DNA of 24,274 nucleotides from Burkholderiales bacterium (GTDB taxonomy: Bacteria; Pseudomonadota; Gammaproteobacteria; Burkholderiales; Burkholderiaceae_E). Below the pieces are notes generated by a model, which was not told the origin of the DNA, searched no databases, and saw nothing but the letters and a program-made list of their open reading frames with translations. The stretch covers positions 1-24,274 of the forward strand of contig JAIYAG010000606.1 of the NCBI GenBank assembly GCA_027489195.1. Reading direction: 5' to 3'. Positions within the stretch are counted from its first letter, which is position 1; each line of letters starts with the position of its first letter. Position numbers and translations under genes: made by a program. Of the stretch, positions 7,597 through 14,954 are shown in pieces.

Positions 7597-7832
7597 TCAT
7601 CCCCGACCCATCGTCCTGTCCGAACTCCTGTGACCGCATCCTGCCGTTCGATCGTGCCGCGGCGCGCGCGTACGCCGCCATAGCCGCCGAGCGCCGAGCG
7701 GCGGGGCGTCCGATCAGTCAGTTCGACTGCCAGATCGCCGCGATCGCCCGCGCGCGCGTGGCCACCGTGGCGACACGCAACACGAACGACTACGAGGGCT
7801 GCGGCATCGAGCTGATCGACCCCTGGGCGTAG
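7593..7832 (+). pseudogene. Remnant of a FitB/VapC-type PIN-domain toxin (internal deletion, early frameshift)
   Basis: Only 79 codons remain of a family that is usually about 135-140 aa. The C-terminal half is well preserved: ILPFDRAAARAYAAIAAERR, GRPISQFDCQIAAIA, then ATRNTNDYEGCGIELIDPW, including the late Asp residues of the PIN fold. The N-terminus is broken. MII(x)D is in frame, but the following VLSELL of the canonical start is read only in another frame, where it ends at a TGA at 7631-7633. Directly after it the sequence jumps to ILPFD, so about 60 middle residues are gone, including the conserved acidic residue near position 40. A working RNase is therefore very unlikely. The ATGA overlap with fitA is intact. 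Its status as a remnant is a confident inference. Confidence 0.78.
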
Positions 7833-7939
7833 CCCATCTCGGGGATGGGCGATGTGACGCCCATGCCACCGTGATTGCCGAAGACTGACGCTGGATGGCC
7901 CGGTTTCGAGGAGCCGATCACGCAGTCGCCCGCAGGCTC

Positions 7940-7968
7940 GCCCCGTCTCGCCTGGCGCGAGGCGGGGC
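7940..7968. terminator. GC-rich terminator-like hairpin without U-tract
   Basis: GCCCCGTCTCGC (7940-7951) pairs with GCGAGGCGGGGC (7957-7968) over 12 positions, with one G-U wobble and a 5-nt loop. It lies 26 nt beyond the stop of the minus-strand gene at 7995-8456 and about 107 nt beyond the toxin remnant, so it sits between convergent units. No T-run follows on either strand, so intrinsic termination is doubtful. Confidence 0.4.
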
Positions 7969-7994
7969 TCCGCCGATGAGCGGCTCGAGGTGCT

Positions 7995-8456
7995 TCAGGA
8001 CAGCTTTCGCTTCTTCGTTTCGTAGGACGAGGCGTCCCCGGCGATAACCGGTCGGGTGGCAACGACCACCAAACGCCAGATCAGCGAGTCGCCGTTCAGG
8101 AGCGTCAAGTTCTCCTTCGAGAAGGGTTCGGTCTTGCCGTTGGGCTGATTGACCTGGATGCCGTTGCGAATGAGGTACCACTGCCAGGTCGTCACGCTGT
8201 CGGCGTCCGCCGTTCCGTCCGAGAGGATGTAGAGGCCGGCGGGGTAGTGGCGGCCGCTGCTCACGCTGGCGCGGGCCGGATTGAGCGCGCTCGCCTGGTG
8301 CAGGGTCCCGTCAGGCGCGGTGACATAGTTGAAGCCCGATCCGTTCTGTCGTGCCGCCTCGAGGACGTCGATGATCTTCGGACTGTCTTTGTCGATGGTG
8401 ACGGTGGTCTGGTACTGGATTCCTACAACGCGAAGACTGACAGAGATGGCAGGCAC
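7995..8456 (-). CDS. Orphan protein with a DUF4430-like (transcobalamin-type beta-grasp) domain
   Basis: A GTG at 8456 preceded by GGAGAG at 4 nt is the best start and gives 153 aa beginning MPAISVSLRVVGIQ. The frame is also open to an ATG at 8519 and further upstream, but without a ribosome site. The visible pattern is an early strand pair, PKIIDVLEAARQNGSGFNYV, then GLYILSDG, WQWYLIRNGIQVNQ and finally NGDSLIWRLVVV. The order VLxAL, WxWYxxxNG, GDxxxWR recalls DUF4430 domains found in cobalamin carriers and surface proteins, but this match is by eye only. There is no signal peptide, membrane segment or obvious partner. Base composition is somewhat less biased than in the neighbours, which suggests recent acquisition. 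The function is unknown. Confidence 0.6.
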   Translation of the reverse strand: MPAISVSLRVVGIQYQTTVTIDKDSPKIIDVLEAARQNGSGFNYVTAPDGTLHQASALNPARASVSSGRHYPAGLYILSDGTADADSVTTWQWYLIRNGIQVNQPNGKTEPFSKENLTLLNGDSLIWRLVVVATRPVIAGDASSYETKKRKLS

Positions 8457-8832
8457 GTGGCTCTCCGGAGTGACGTTGCCCGAGGACGTCGAAGGGGGGC
8501 GGGTCTGACGCTCACACATCGATGCGCCGCTGCCATCCGCTGCCCTGTGGACGACGCCCCGGGGATGCAGGCGAACCACCCAAGATTCGGGGTGCCCCGA
8601 TGATCCGGGCGGACTATGCTCCCGCGACGCCGAGGGCCCGATGCCTGAGGCGTGAAGGTCGGTTCGGGCGTGTCCGACCGAGAACGCCCCGGTCGTGTTC
8701 AGCCGGAACGTGTGACCATCGAATCTGCGACACTCGTCTTCATCCGGCCGCCTCCCGCATGGCGGCCGTCTCACGCCGTTCGCGACCGACACGCGCCTCG
8801 TGCCGGCCGCCTCCCCTCCCTCGGAGCCCTCC
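8457..8832. other. 376-nt intergenic region between divergent genes; no gene seen
   Basis: Six-frame reading gives only short frames without recognisable domains. The one visible structure is the inverted repeat TCGGGG-TG-CCCCGA at 8587-8600. TATGCT at 8615-8620 could be a -10 but has no -35. I see no RNA gene, toxin remnant or terminal repeats here. Confidence 0.4.
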
Positions 8833-9492
8833 ATGCCCGAACACGCGCCCTCCAGGCACTCTCCGATCGATATCCTCGCGAGCCTCACGCCCCTGATCCT
8901 CGGCGTGTGTGTCACCGGTGTCGGCGCGCTGTTCACGCATGTCTACAACCATCGACAGCTGCAGATCAATCAGCTGACGGCCCTCGACAAGTTCCGGCCG
9001 CTCCTCGTGTCGGACCGGCCCGAGGAGCGTGAGTTCGCCTATGCGTCGTTCGCGGCGCTCGGCTACCAGGACCTGGCGCTGAAGATGATCGCGGTGCGGC
9101 AAGACGGCGCGGGCAGGGCGGTGGCGCAGGAGATCAAGGCCACCGGCGACGCCGCCACGCGTGCCGCGGCAACCCAGGCCCTGAACACGATTCCCGCCCA
9201 GGTCTACCTGCATATCGGCGACGAATCCGGCCGTGCGCGGGCGCTCGAGCTCTCGCAGTTGATCCGTGCCGCGGGCTTCCAGCCGATGGGCGTGGAGAAC
9301 ATCGCGGGCAAGGCGATCGCGCCAGCGAGGACCCAGGTCCGCTACTTCAACGACGCGGACAAGGAGGCCGCGGACACGGTCGCGGGCACGCTGCGCAGCC
9401 ATGGCGTCGGCGACGCGGCCGCGCAGAAGGTGAACTTGCTCAAGGCCCGACCGGGCAGCATCGAGGTGTGGTTCGCGAAGCCGGGGGCGTGA
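8833..9492 (+). CDS. Membrane-anchored hypothetical protein with C-terminal LytR_C-like alpha/beta module
   Basis: The protein is 219 aa from the ATG at 8833 (CGGAG 6 nt upstream). The frame is open from 8800, but the extra residues are not family-like. One membrane segment at about residues 15-38 (SLTPLILGVCVTGVGALFTHV) is followed by a helical stretch with KFRPLLVSDRPEEREFA (about 53-69). Two-thirds of the way along, AQVYLHIGDESGRARALEL begins a beta-alpha-beta module of about 95 residues, with the landmarks GFQPMGVENI, TQVRYFNDADKEAADTVAGTL and a terminal strand ending IEVWFAKPG. This module resembles, by eye, the compact C-terminal domain of LytR-type proteins and a domain seen in some signalling and effector proteins. 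No catalytic motif is visible. The gene stands alone between divergent and convergent neighbours. That it is coding is likely; the function is unknown. Confidence 0.68.
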   Translation: MPEHAPSRHSPIDILASLTPLILGVCVTGVGALFTHVYNHRQLQINQLTALDKFRPLLVSDRPEEREFAYASFAALGYQDLALKMIAVRQDGAGRAVAQEIKATGDAATRAAATQALNTIPAQVYLHIGDESGRARALELSQLIRAAGFQPMGVENIAGKAIAPARTQVRYFNDADKEAADTVAGTLRSHGVGDAAAQKVNLLKARPGSIEVWFAKPGA

Positions 9493-9625
9493 GCGGTGAC
9501 CGCCCGCAGACACACCCCGCCTCTCCGACCTGTCTGAAGTCGCCATTCCGATGTGCTGCGCCCGGGCTTGCAGCGTCTGCCGGAGCGGGTCAGCGTGAGG
9601 GCGGTAGGCGCCAACTCATTTCAGC

Positions 9626-9703
9626 TCAGGGTGCGATGACTTCAAGCCGAGCAGAATAGCTCTTGTAGGGCCTTGGGTCGCGGGTGAGCACGCTCAGGTG
9701 CCA
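9626..9703 (-). pseudogene. C-terminal tail of a VapC-type PIN toxin
   Basis: Reading the minus strand in the frame that stops at 9628-9626 gives WHLSVLTRDPRPYKSYSARL and then EVIAP, followed by the stop. This closely follows the end of VapC toxins of the LLTRDPRRYRTYFP...LIAP type that pair with AbrB-fold antitoxins. Everything before this tail, including the catalytic acidic residues, is missing. The tail lies directly after the antitoxin gene and overlaps its last codons in another frame. The simplest reading is a deletion that removed almost the whole toxin and extended the antitoxin by a few foreign codons. The recognition is by eye on about 25 residues. Confidence 0.6.
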
Positions 9704-9978
9704 CGACGGTTTGCGGGTTGAGTGGTTTCGTCGCCTCGAATGAAGCTCATGATTTCGTCCGCGCCGAGTTGCCTGAACTCTGCGCTGAAAGACCGGCGCA
9801 CTCGAGCCGCTGCAGCCTTCAGCTTGGGCCGACGATCCTCCTTGACGCTCGTTCCTACCAGAGTGATGACGATCCGGCTGCCTTCGAGGCTGAAGGCGAC
9901 TTCGCTGCCTGGAGCGACCCCGGCTGCCAGGCGGATGTGCTTGGGGATGGTGACTTGCCCCTTCCCGGTGACGACCAT
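9694..9978 (-). CDS. AbrB/SpoVT-type antitoxin (VapB-like), orphan
   Basis: The protein is 94 aa from the ATG at 9978, with GAGGG 4 nt upstream. The frame is open to 10101, but the swapped-hairpin domain starts exactly here: MVVTGKGQVTIPKHIRLAAG, then VAPGSEVAFSLEGSRIVI (residues about 20-37). A basic helix follows (KLKAAAARVRRSF), and then GADEIMSFIRGD, the toxin-contacting end common in this antitoxin type. The final residues ETTQPANRRGT are not family-like and appear to come from a deletion that fused the gene to the downstream toxin remnant. These proteins bind their own promoter and neutralise a VapC RNase; here no toxin remains. The DNA-binding domain looks intact, so it may still regulate or neutralise toxins encoded elsewhere. 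Confidence 0.78.
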   Translation of the reverse strand: MVVTGKGQVTIPKHIRLAAGVAPGSEVAFSLEGSRIVITLVGTSVKEDRRPKLKAAAARVRRSFSAEFRQLGADEIMSFIRGDETTQPANRRGT

Positions 9979-10332
9979 GGCGCCCTCGACAGTAAGAATT
10001 TGAAGTTGAAATCCTGCCGAGGACGCCGGCGCCGCGCAACGGGCTTCGAATCTGACGCCTGACTCATTGGCGGCGAGGGCCGGGGGCGCGGTGACGCTCA
10101 CGGCCTGCTGACCGGAGCGGGCCGCCGCCGTGGCCCGACGAGAGCGGGATCCGCCCGACCGGGCGCCTCTGCCCCCGATTCGGGCGGCGCGCCCCGCTCC
10201 GGTTCATCCGGGCACCGAGGCCACGCTCCCCCCGCGGCCACCCCCCGGATTGCCACGCCCAGCGCGGCCGCCGTCCGTGGCGCGATCCTTGCGTATAGTC
10301 GGACCGCTCCCCGACCTCCGGAACGCCTCGCC
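9979..10332. other. 354-nt intergenic region between the AbrB antitoxin and ppc
   Basis: An AT-richer patch at about 9985-10012, just upstream of the antitoxin, may hold its promoter, although no clean -35/-10 pair is evident. TATAGT at 10294-10299 is a possible -10 for ppc. Frames crossing the region carry no recognisable domain, and I see no RNA gene. Confidence 0.35.
10294..10299 (+). promoter_or_regulatory. Possible -10 box (TATAGT) for the ppc-pfk operon
   Basis: TATAGT lies 33 nt upstream of the GTG start of ppc in otherwise GC-rich sequence, which would give a leader of about 26 nt. No good -35 is present at 17 nt spacing. This is a weak call based on position and composition. Confidence 0.3.
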
Positions 10333-13197
10333 GTGAACGCACGCCTCGCGCCTCGCCGCGCCCAGAAGGCCTCGACATCCGCCGCGCGCCCGCGCAAGGC
10401 CGCTGCCCACACCGCCCACGCCTCGAACGGCAACGGCGCCGCGGCCCCCGAGCGCGACCCGCTGATCCGCGACATCCGCCTGCTCGGCCGCCTGCTCGGC
10501 GACGTGATCCGCGAGCAGGAGGGCCGCGACGCCTACGAGCTGGTGGAGAAGGTCCGCCAGCTCTCGGTGGCGGGCCGCCTCAAGCAGGACAAGGCGGCGA
10601 CCACCGCCCTGAGCCGCCTGCTCAAGAGCCTCACCACCGACCAGACGGTGTCGGTGATCCGCGCCTTCTCGTACTTCTCGCACCTGGCCAACATCGCCGA
10701 GGACCGCCATGCGGTGCGCCGACGCGAGGACCTGGCGCGCGCGGGCACGCTGCAGGAGGGCTCGCTGGCGCTGACCTTCGATCGGCTGGCGGCCAAGGAC
10801 GTGCGCGCGGCCGACATCGTGGAGACGCTGCGCCACGCGTACATCTCGCCGGTGCTCACCGCCCATCCGACCGAGGTGCAGCGCAAGAGCCTGCTGGACG
10901 CCGAGCGCGCGATCGCGGAGCTGGTGGCCGAGCGCGACGCGCTGGCGCTGCCGCGCGACCTCGCCCGCAACGAGGCGGCGCTGCGCGCCCGCGTCACGCA
11001 GCTCTGGCAGACGCGGATGCTGCGCTACACCAAGCTCACGGTGGCCGACGAGGTCGAGAACGCGCTGTCGTACTACCGCTCGACCTTCCTGCCGCAGATC
11101 CCGCGGATGTACGCCGAGATCGAGGAGGCGCTGCCGGGCCACGAGATCGCGAGCTTCTTCCGGATGGGCAACTGGATCGGCGGCGACCGCGACGGCAATC
11201 CGAACGTGACGGCCGCCACCCTCGACATGGCGCTCGCGCGGCAGGCCGAGACGGTGCTGCGCTTCTACCTGACCGAGGTGCACGAGCTGGGCGCGGAGCT
11301 GTCGCTGTCCACGCTGCTGGTGCGGATCACGCCCGAGATGCAGGCGCTCGCCGAGCGCTCGGCCGACCCGAACGAGCACCGCTCGGACGAGCCCTACCGG
11401 CGCGCGCTGGTGGGCATCTACGCGCGGCTGGCGGGCACGCTGCACGCGCTGACCGGCACCGAGGCGCTGCGCCATGCGGTGGCGCCGCAGGCCCCGTACG
11501 CGGGCGCCGACGAGTTCCTCGCCGACCTGCGCACGATCGAGGACTCGCTGTCCAAGCACCACGGCCGCGCGCTGATCGCAGGCCGCCTGGCGCCGCTGAT
11601 CCGCGCGGTGCAGGTCTTCGGCTTCCACCTCGCGACGGTGGACCTGCGCCAGTCCTCGGACAAGCACGAGGCGGTGGTGGCGGAGCTGCTGCAGGTGGCG
11701 CGCATCGCACCCGACTACTCGGCGCTGCCCGAGGCCGAGCGGCGCACGCTGCTGCTGTCCTTGCTCAACGATGCGCGCGGACTGCGGGTGCGCGGCCATG
11801 CGTACTCGGACCATGCGCGCTCGGAACTCGCGATCTTCGACCTGGCGCTGGTGCAGCTCGCACGCTTCGGCCGGCAGGCGATCCGCCACTACATCATCTC
11901 GCACACCGAGGACGTGAGCGACCTGCTGGAGGTGCTGCTGCTGCAGAAGGAGGCGGGCCTCTTGCGCGGCACGCTGGACGACGGCGCGGTGGCGGACCTG
12001 ATCGTCTCGCCGCTCTTCGAGACCATCGGCGACCTGCGCAACGCCGCGCCCATCATGCAGGCCTACTACGCGCTGCCGGGCGTGCAGGCGATGATCGTGC
12101 GCTCGGGGGCCGAGCAGGACGTGATGCTGGGCTACAGCGACAGCAACAAGGACGGCGGCTTCTTCACGTCGAACTGGGAGCTGTACCGCGCGGAGGTGGC
12201 GCTGCTGGAGTTCTTCGGCCCGCTGCGCGTGTCGCATGGCGTGACGCTGCGGCTCTTCCACGGCCGGGGCGGCACGGTGGGCCGCGGTGGCGGCCCGAGC
12301 TACCACGCGATCCTCGCGCAGCCCCCGGGCACGGTGAACGGCCAGATCCGCCTGACCGAGCAGGGCGAGGTGATCTCGTCGAAGTACGCCAACCCCGCCA
12401 ACGGCCGGCAGAACCTCGAGACGCTGGTGGCGGCGACGCTCGAGGCGACGCTGCTGCATCCGACCAAGCCCGCGCCGCGCGCCTTCCTCGAGACCGCGCA
12501 GGCCCTCTCCGTGGCGAGCATGGCGGCCTACCGCAAGCTGGTCTACGAGACGCCGGGCTTCACCGACTTCTTCTTCGAGCTCACGCCGATCCGTGAGATC
12601 GCAGAGCTCAACATCGGCTCGCGGCCGGCCTCGCGCAAGGCCACGCGCGCGATCGAGGACCTGCGGGCCATCCCCTGGGGCTTCTCCTGGGGGCAGTGCC
12701 GGATCGCGCTGCCGGGCTGGTGCGGCTTCGGCACCGCGGTGCGCCAGTACCTCGATGCGGACCCGGCGCAGCACGACGCACGCCTGGCGCTGCTGCGCCG
12801 GATGATGAAGGAATGGCCGTTCTTCCGGACCCTGATGTCGAACCTGGACATGGTGCTGGCCAAGACCGATCTCGGCATCGCGTCGCGCTACCTGGAGCTG
12901 GTGGGCGACCGCAAGCTCGCGAAGAAGGTGTTCACCGCGATCGTCACCGAGTACGAGGCGGCCAACGACGCGCTGGCCCGCGTCAGCGGCGAGCCGCGGC
13001 GCCTCGCCTCGAACCCGGCGCTCGCACGCGCGATCGAGCACCGCTTCCCTTACCTCGATCCGCTGAACCACCTGCAGGTGGAGCTGATGCGGCGCTACCG
13101 GCAGCGGCCGGCCGGCGAGCCGGTGAACCCGCGCGTGCAGCGCGGCATCCACCTGTCGATCAACGGCGTGGCCGCGGGCCTGCGCAACACGGGCTGA
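10333..13197 (+). CDS. ppc: Phosphoenolpyruvate carboxylase
   Basis: The protein is 954 aa from a GTG at 10333. It carboxylates phosphoenolpyruvate with bicarbonate to give oxaloacetate, the anaplerotic entry to the TCA cycle. Family landmarks are all present. LTAHPTEVQRKS contains the catalytic His (His178). GNWIGGDRDGNP follows, then YSDSNKDGG, and FHGRGGTVGRGGGP with His643, Arg645 and Arg651. GQIRLTEQGEVI comes next, and the conserved C-terminus ends RNTG. Compared with the roughly 880-aa E. coli enzyme there is an N-terminal extension of about 60 residues rich in Ala, Arg and Asn (MNARLAPRRAQKASTSAARP). No strong ribosome site precedes the GTG. The gene is followed after 4 nt by pfk, so carbon flow at the PEP node and at fructose-6-phosphate would be co-expressed. 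Confidence 0.97.
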   Translation: MNARLAPRRAQKASTSAARPRKAAAHTAHASNGNGAAAPERDPLIRDIRLLGRLLGDVIREQEGRDAYELVEKVRQLSVAGRLKQDKAATTALSRLLKSLTTDQTVSVIRAFSYFSHLANIAEDRHAVRRREDLARAGTLQEGSLALTFDRLAAKDVRAADIVETLRHAYISPVLTAHPTEVQRKSLLDAERAIAELVAERDALALPRDLARNEAALRARVTQLWQTRMLRYTKLTVADEVENALSYYRSTFLPQIPRMYAEIEEALPGHEIASFFRMGNWIGGDRDGNPNVTAATLDMALARQAETVLRFYLTEVHELGAELSLSTLLVRITPEMQALAERSADPNEHRSDEPYRRALVGIYARLAGTLHALTGTEALRHAVAPQAPYAGADEFLADLRTIEDSLSKHHGRALIAGRLAPLIRAVQVFGFHLATVDLRQSSDKHEAVVAELLQVARIAPDYSALPEAERRTLLLSLLNDARGLRVRGHAYSDHARSELAIFDLALVQLARFGRQAIRHYIISHTEDVSDLLEVLLLQKEAGLLRGTLDDGAVADLIVSPLFETIGDLRNAAPIMQAYYALPGVQAMIVRSGAEQDVMLGYSDSNKDGGFFTSNWELYRAEVALLEFFGPLRVSHGVTLRLFHGRGGTVGRGGGPSYHAILAQPPGTVNGQIRLTEQGEVISSKYANPANGRQNLETLVAATLEATLLHPTKPAPRAFLETAQALSVASMAAYRKLVYETPGFTDFFFELTPIREIAELNIGSRPASRKATRAIEDLRAIPWGFSWGQCRIALPGWCGFGTAVRQYLDADPAQHDARLALLRRMMKEWPFFRTLMSNLDMVLAKTDLGIASRYLELVGDRKLAKKVFTAIVTEYEAANDALARVSGEPRRLASNPALARAIEHRFPYLDPLNHLQVELMRRYRQRPAGEPVNPRVQRGIHLSINGVAAGLRNTG

Positions 13198-13201
13198 CAC
13201 G

Positions 13202-14566
13202 ATGAGTGCCTCCGCCGACGACGGCGCCGAAGCCCTGCTCGGCGCCCCCCTCACCCCGCGCGACGTCGCGATCAAGGACCTCGGCCGCGCGCTGCTGCCC
13301 TCGCCCGTGGCGCGCCACCTCGGCGACTCGGCGCTGCGCTACGTGGGCGCGGCCGACAAGGTGCTGCTCGACGACGCGGTCTCCGCGATCCGCAGCGACG
13401 CCGACGCCGGCGAGCGCGCGGCCTTCGAGCTGGCCGGCCCGCGCGACCGCATCTTCTTCGACCCGCGCACGGTACGCGTGGGCATCGTCACCTGCGGCGG
13501 CCTGTGCCCGGGGCTGAACAACGTCGTGCGCGGCCTGGTGCTGGAGCTGTCCTACGGCTACGGGGTGCGGCACATCCTGGGCTTCCGCTTCGGCTACGAG
13601 GGGCTGATCGCCCGTCACGGCCACGTGCCGGTGCCGCTCACGCCCGAGGTGGTGGCGCACATCCACCACGACGGCGGCACGATGCTCGGCTCCTCGCGCG
13701 GCGAGCAGGACACCGGCGAGGTGGTCGACAACCTCGAGGCCAACGGCATCGGCATCCTGTTCGTGATCGGCGGCGACGGCACGCTGCGCGGCGCGCTGCG
13801 GCTGGCCGCGGAAGTCGAGCGGCGCGGCCTGAAGATCTCGGTCGTCGGCATCCCGAAGACCATCGACAACGACATCCCGTTCATCGACCGCAGCTTCGGC
13901 TTCGTGAGCGCGTATTCGGCCGCGGTCGACGTGATCCGCAGCGCGCGCGTCGAGGCGACGGGCGCGAAGGACGGCATCGGGCTGGTCAAGCTGATGGGCC
14001 GGCACTCGGGCTTCCTCGCGTGCCAGGCGGCGCTGGCCTCCACCGAGGTGGACCTGGTGATGATCCCGGAGGTGCCGGTGTCGCTCGCCGACGCGTCGTC
14101 GGTGTACACGCACCTCTCCAAGATCCTCGATCGCAAGGGCCATGCGGTGATCGTGGTGGCCGAGGGCGCGGCGCAGGAGCAGATCGGGTCTCCGGCCGGC
14201 GTGCCGGGCACCGACAAGAGCGGCAACGCGAAGCTCAAGGACATCGGCACCTTCCTGCGCGACCGGCTGGGCGAGCACTTCGCGGGGCGGGGGCGGGAGG
14301 TGACGGTCAAGTACATCGACCCGAGCTACGCGATCCGCAGCGTGCCGGCCTGTCCGTCGGACAGCATCTACTGCTGGAACATGGCGCGCAACGCGGTGCA
14401 TGCCGCGATGGCGGGCAACACCGAGACGATCATCGGGCGCTGGCACGGGCGCTTCGTGCACGTGCCGATGCAGTTGGCGACCCGCGGCCGGCGGCAGGTG
14501 GATCCGTCGGGGGACCTGTGGTCGTCGGTGATCGAGTCGACGGGGCAGCCTCGGATCTTCGCCTGA
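13202..14566 (+). CDS. pfk: ATP-dependent 6-phosphofructokinase, long/plant-type subgroup
   Basis: The protein is 454 aa. It phosphorylates fructose-6-phosphate to fructose-1,6-bisphosphate in glycolysis. It starts 4 nt after the ppc stop and is probably translated from the same mRNA. Motifs are GGLCPGLN (99-106), IGGDGT (189-194), PKTIDND (218-224, catalytic Asp222) and MGRHSG (265-270). Gly in GGDGT is the residue associated with ATP rather than pyrophosphate use, while Lys219 in PKTIDND is shared with the PPi-type and plant/trypanosome-type enzymes. The roughly 90-residue N-terminal extension before the nucleotide-binding core fits that long subgroup. Residues about 379-454 are duplicated at 15353-15572 beyond a higBA module. 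The copy here keeps GRWHGRFVHVPM and is the functional end. The phosphoryl donor should be regarded as probable, not proven. Confidence 0.92.
   Translation: MSASADDGAEALLGAPLTPRDVAIKDLGRALLPSPVARHLGDSALRYVGAADKVLLDDAVSAIRSDADAGERAAFELAGPRDRIFFDPRTVRVGIVTCGGLCPGLNNVVRGLVLELSYGYGVRHILGFRFGYEGLIARHGHVPVPLTPEVVAHIHHDGGTMLGSSRGEQDTGEVVDNLEANGIGILFVIGGDGTLRGALRLAAEVERRGLKISVVGIPKTIDNDIPFIDRSFGFVSAYSAAVDVIRSARVEATGAKDGIGLVKLMGRHSGFLACQAALASTEVDLVMIPEVPVSLADASSVYTHLSKILDRKGHAVIVVAEGAAQEQIGSPAGVPGTDKSGNAKLKDIGTFLRDRLGEHFAGRGREVTVKYIDPSYAIRSVPACPSDSIYCWNMARNAVHAAMAGNTETIIGRWHGRFVHVPMQLATRGRRQVDPSGDLWSSVIESTGQPRIFA
14335..14566 (+). repeat. Direct repeat copy 1: 3' end of pfk (in the functional gene)
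   Basis: This 232-nt stretch, from within codon 378 to the stop codon, is repeated in the same orientation at 15353-15572. By hand alignment the copies differ at about 14 of 220 aligned positions, plus one 12-nt gap, and both end exactly at the TGA. Most differences are at third codon positions; the only amino-acid change apart from the gap is Asn to Asp. The last 70 or so bases are identical. Similarity ends abruptly at both borders. Confidence 0.9.
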
Positions 14567-14618
14567 GGGCTCAGGCCGGCCCCGTCGGCGAAACTCGATC
14601 TTGCGCCAGCGTCTTGGC

Positions 14619-14954
14619 TCAACCGGTTGCAAGCGTCAGGTGCCCGACCGGTTCGGCCGCCGGCCGTACCCTGATTTCGATGTCGTAGCCGAGGCGATTC
14701 AGACAATCCATCAGCTTGCGCTCAGACAGGTTGGTGAAGTCGCCACGCATCATGCCCGACACCTTCGGCTGCGGAATGCCCATGCGCGTGGCCGCCGCCT
14801 GTTGGGTCAGTCCAAGCGCACGTATCGCGTTCCTGATCTCGACCACCAGGCCGGTCTTGATCTTCAGCTTCTCGGCGTCGGGTAATCCAAGGTCGGCGAA
14901 GACGTTGCCCGAACTGCGCTGAATCTCGACGCCTTCAATGATTCGTTTTTTCAT
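14619..14954 (-). CDS. higA: HigA-type helix-turn-helix antitoxin
   Basis: The protein is 111 aa. The N-terminal 35 residues are basic and acidic mixed sequence. An XRE/Cro-type helix-turn-helix follows at about 38-76 (AIRALGLTQQAAATRMGIPQ, then PKVSGMMRGD), and then LSERKLMDCLNRLGYDIEI. It is the usual partner of Gp49/RelE-like toxins and neutralises the toxin while repressing the operon. It lies downstream of the toxin gene and overlaps it by 20 nt, the toxin-first order typical of higBA. The whole module sits between the two copies of the pfk 3' end, in opposite orientation to pfk, which points to acquisition by transfer. It appears intact. Confidence 0.87.
   Translation of the reverse strand: MKKRIIEGVEIQRSSGNVFADLGLPDAEKLKIKTGLVVEIRNAIRALGLTQQAAATRMGIPQPKVSGMMRGDFTNLSERKLMDCLNRLGYDIEIRVRPAAEPVGHLTLATG

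Noticed and set aside
8457..8936. Longer version of the DUF4430-like frame starting at 8936 or 8519
   Set aside because: The added residues lack any pattern and no ribosome site precedes these ATGs, while GTG at 8456 has GGAGAG 4 nt away and begins the domain.
10204..13275. A 1023-codon open frame antisense to ppc
   Set aside because: It is a product of high G/C third positions in ppc. Its translation is Arg/His/Val-rich without any domain, and ppc itself is unmistakable.
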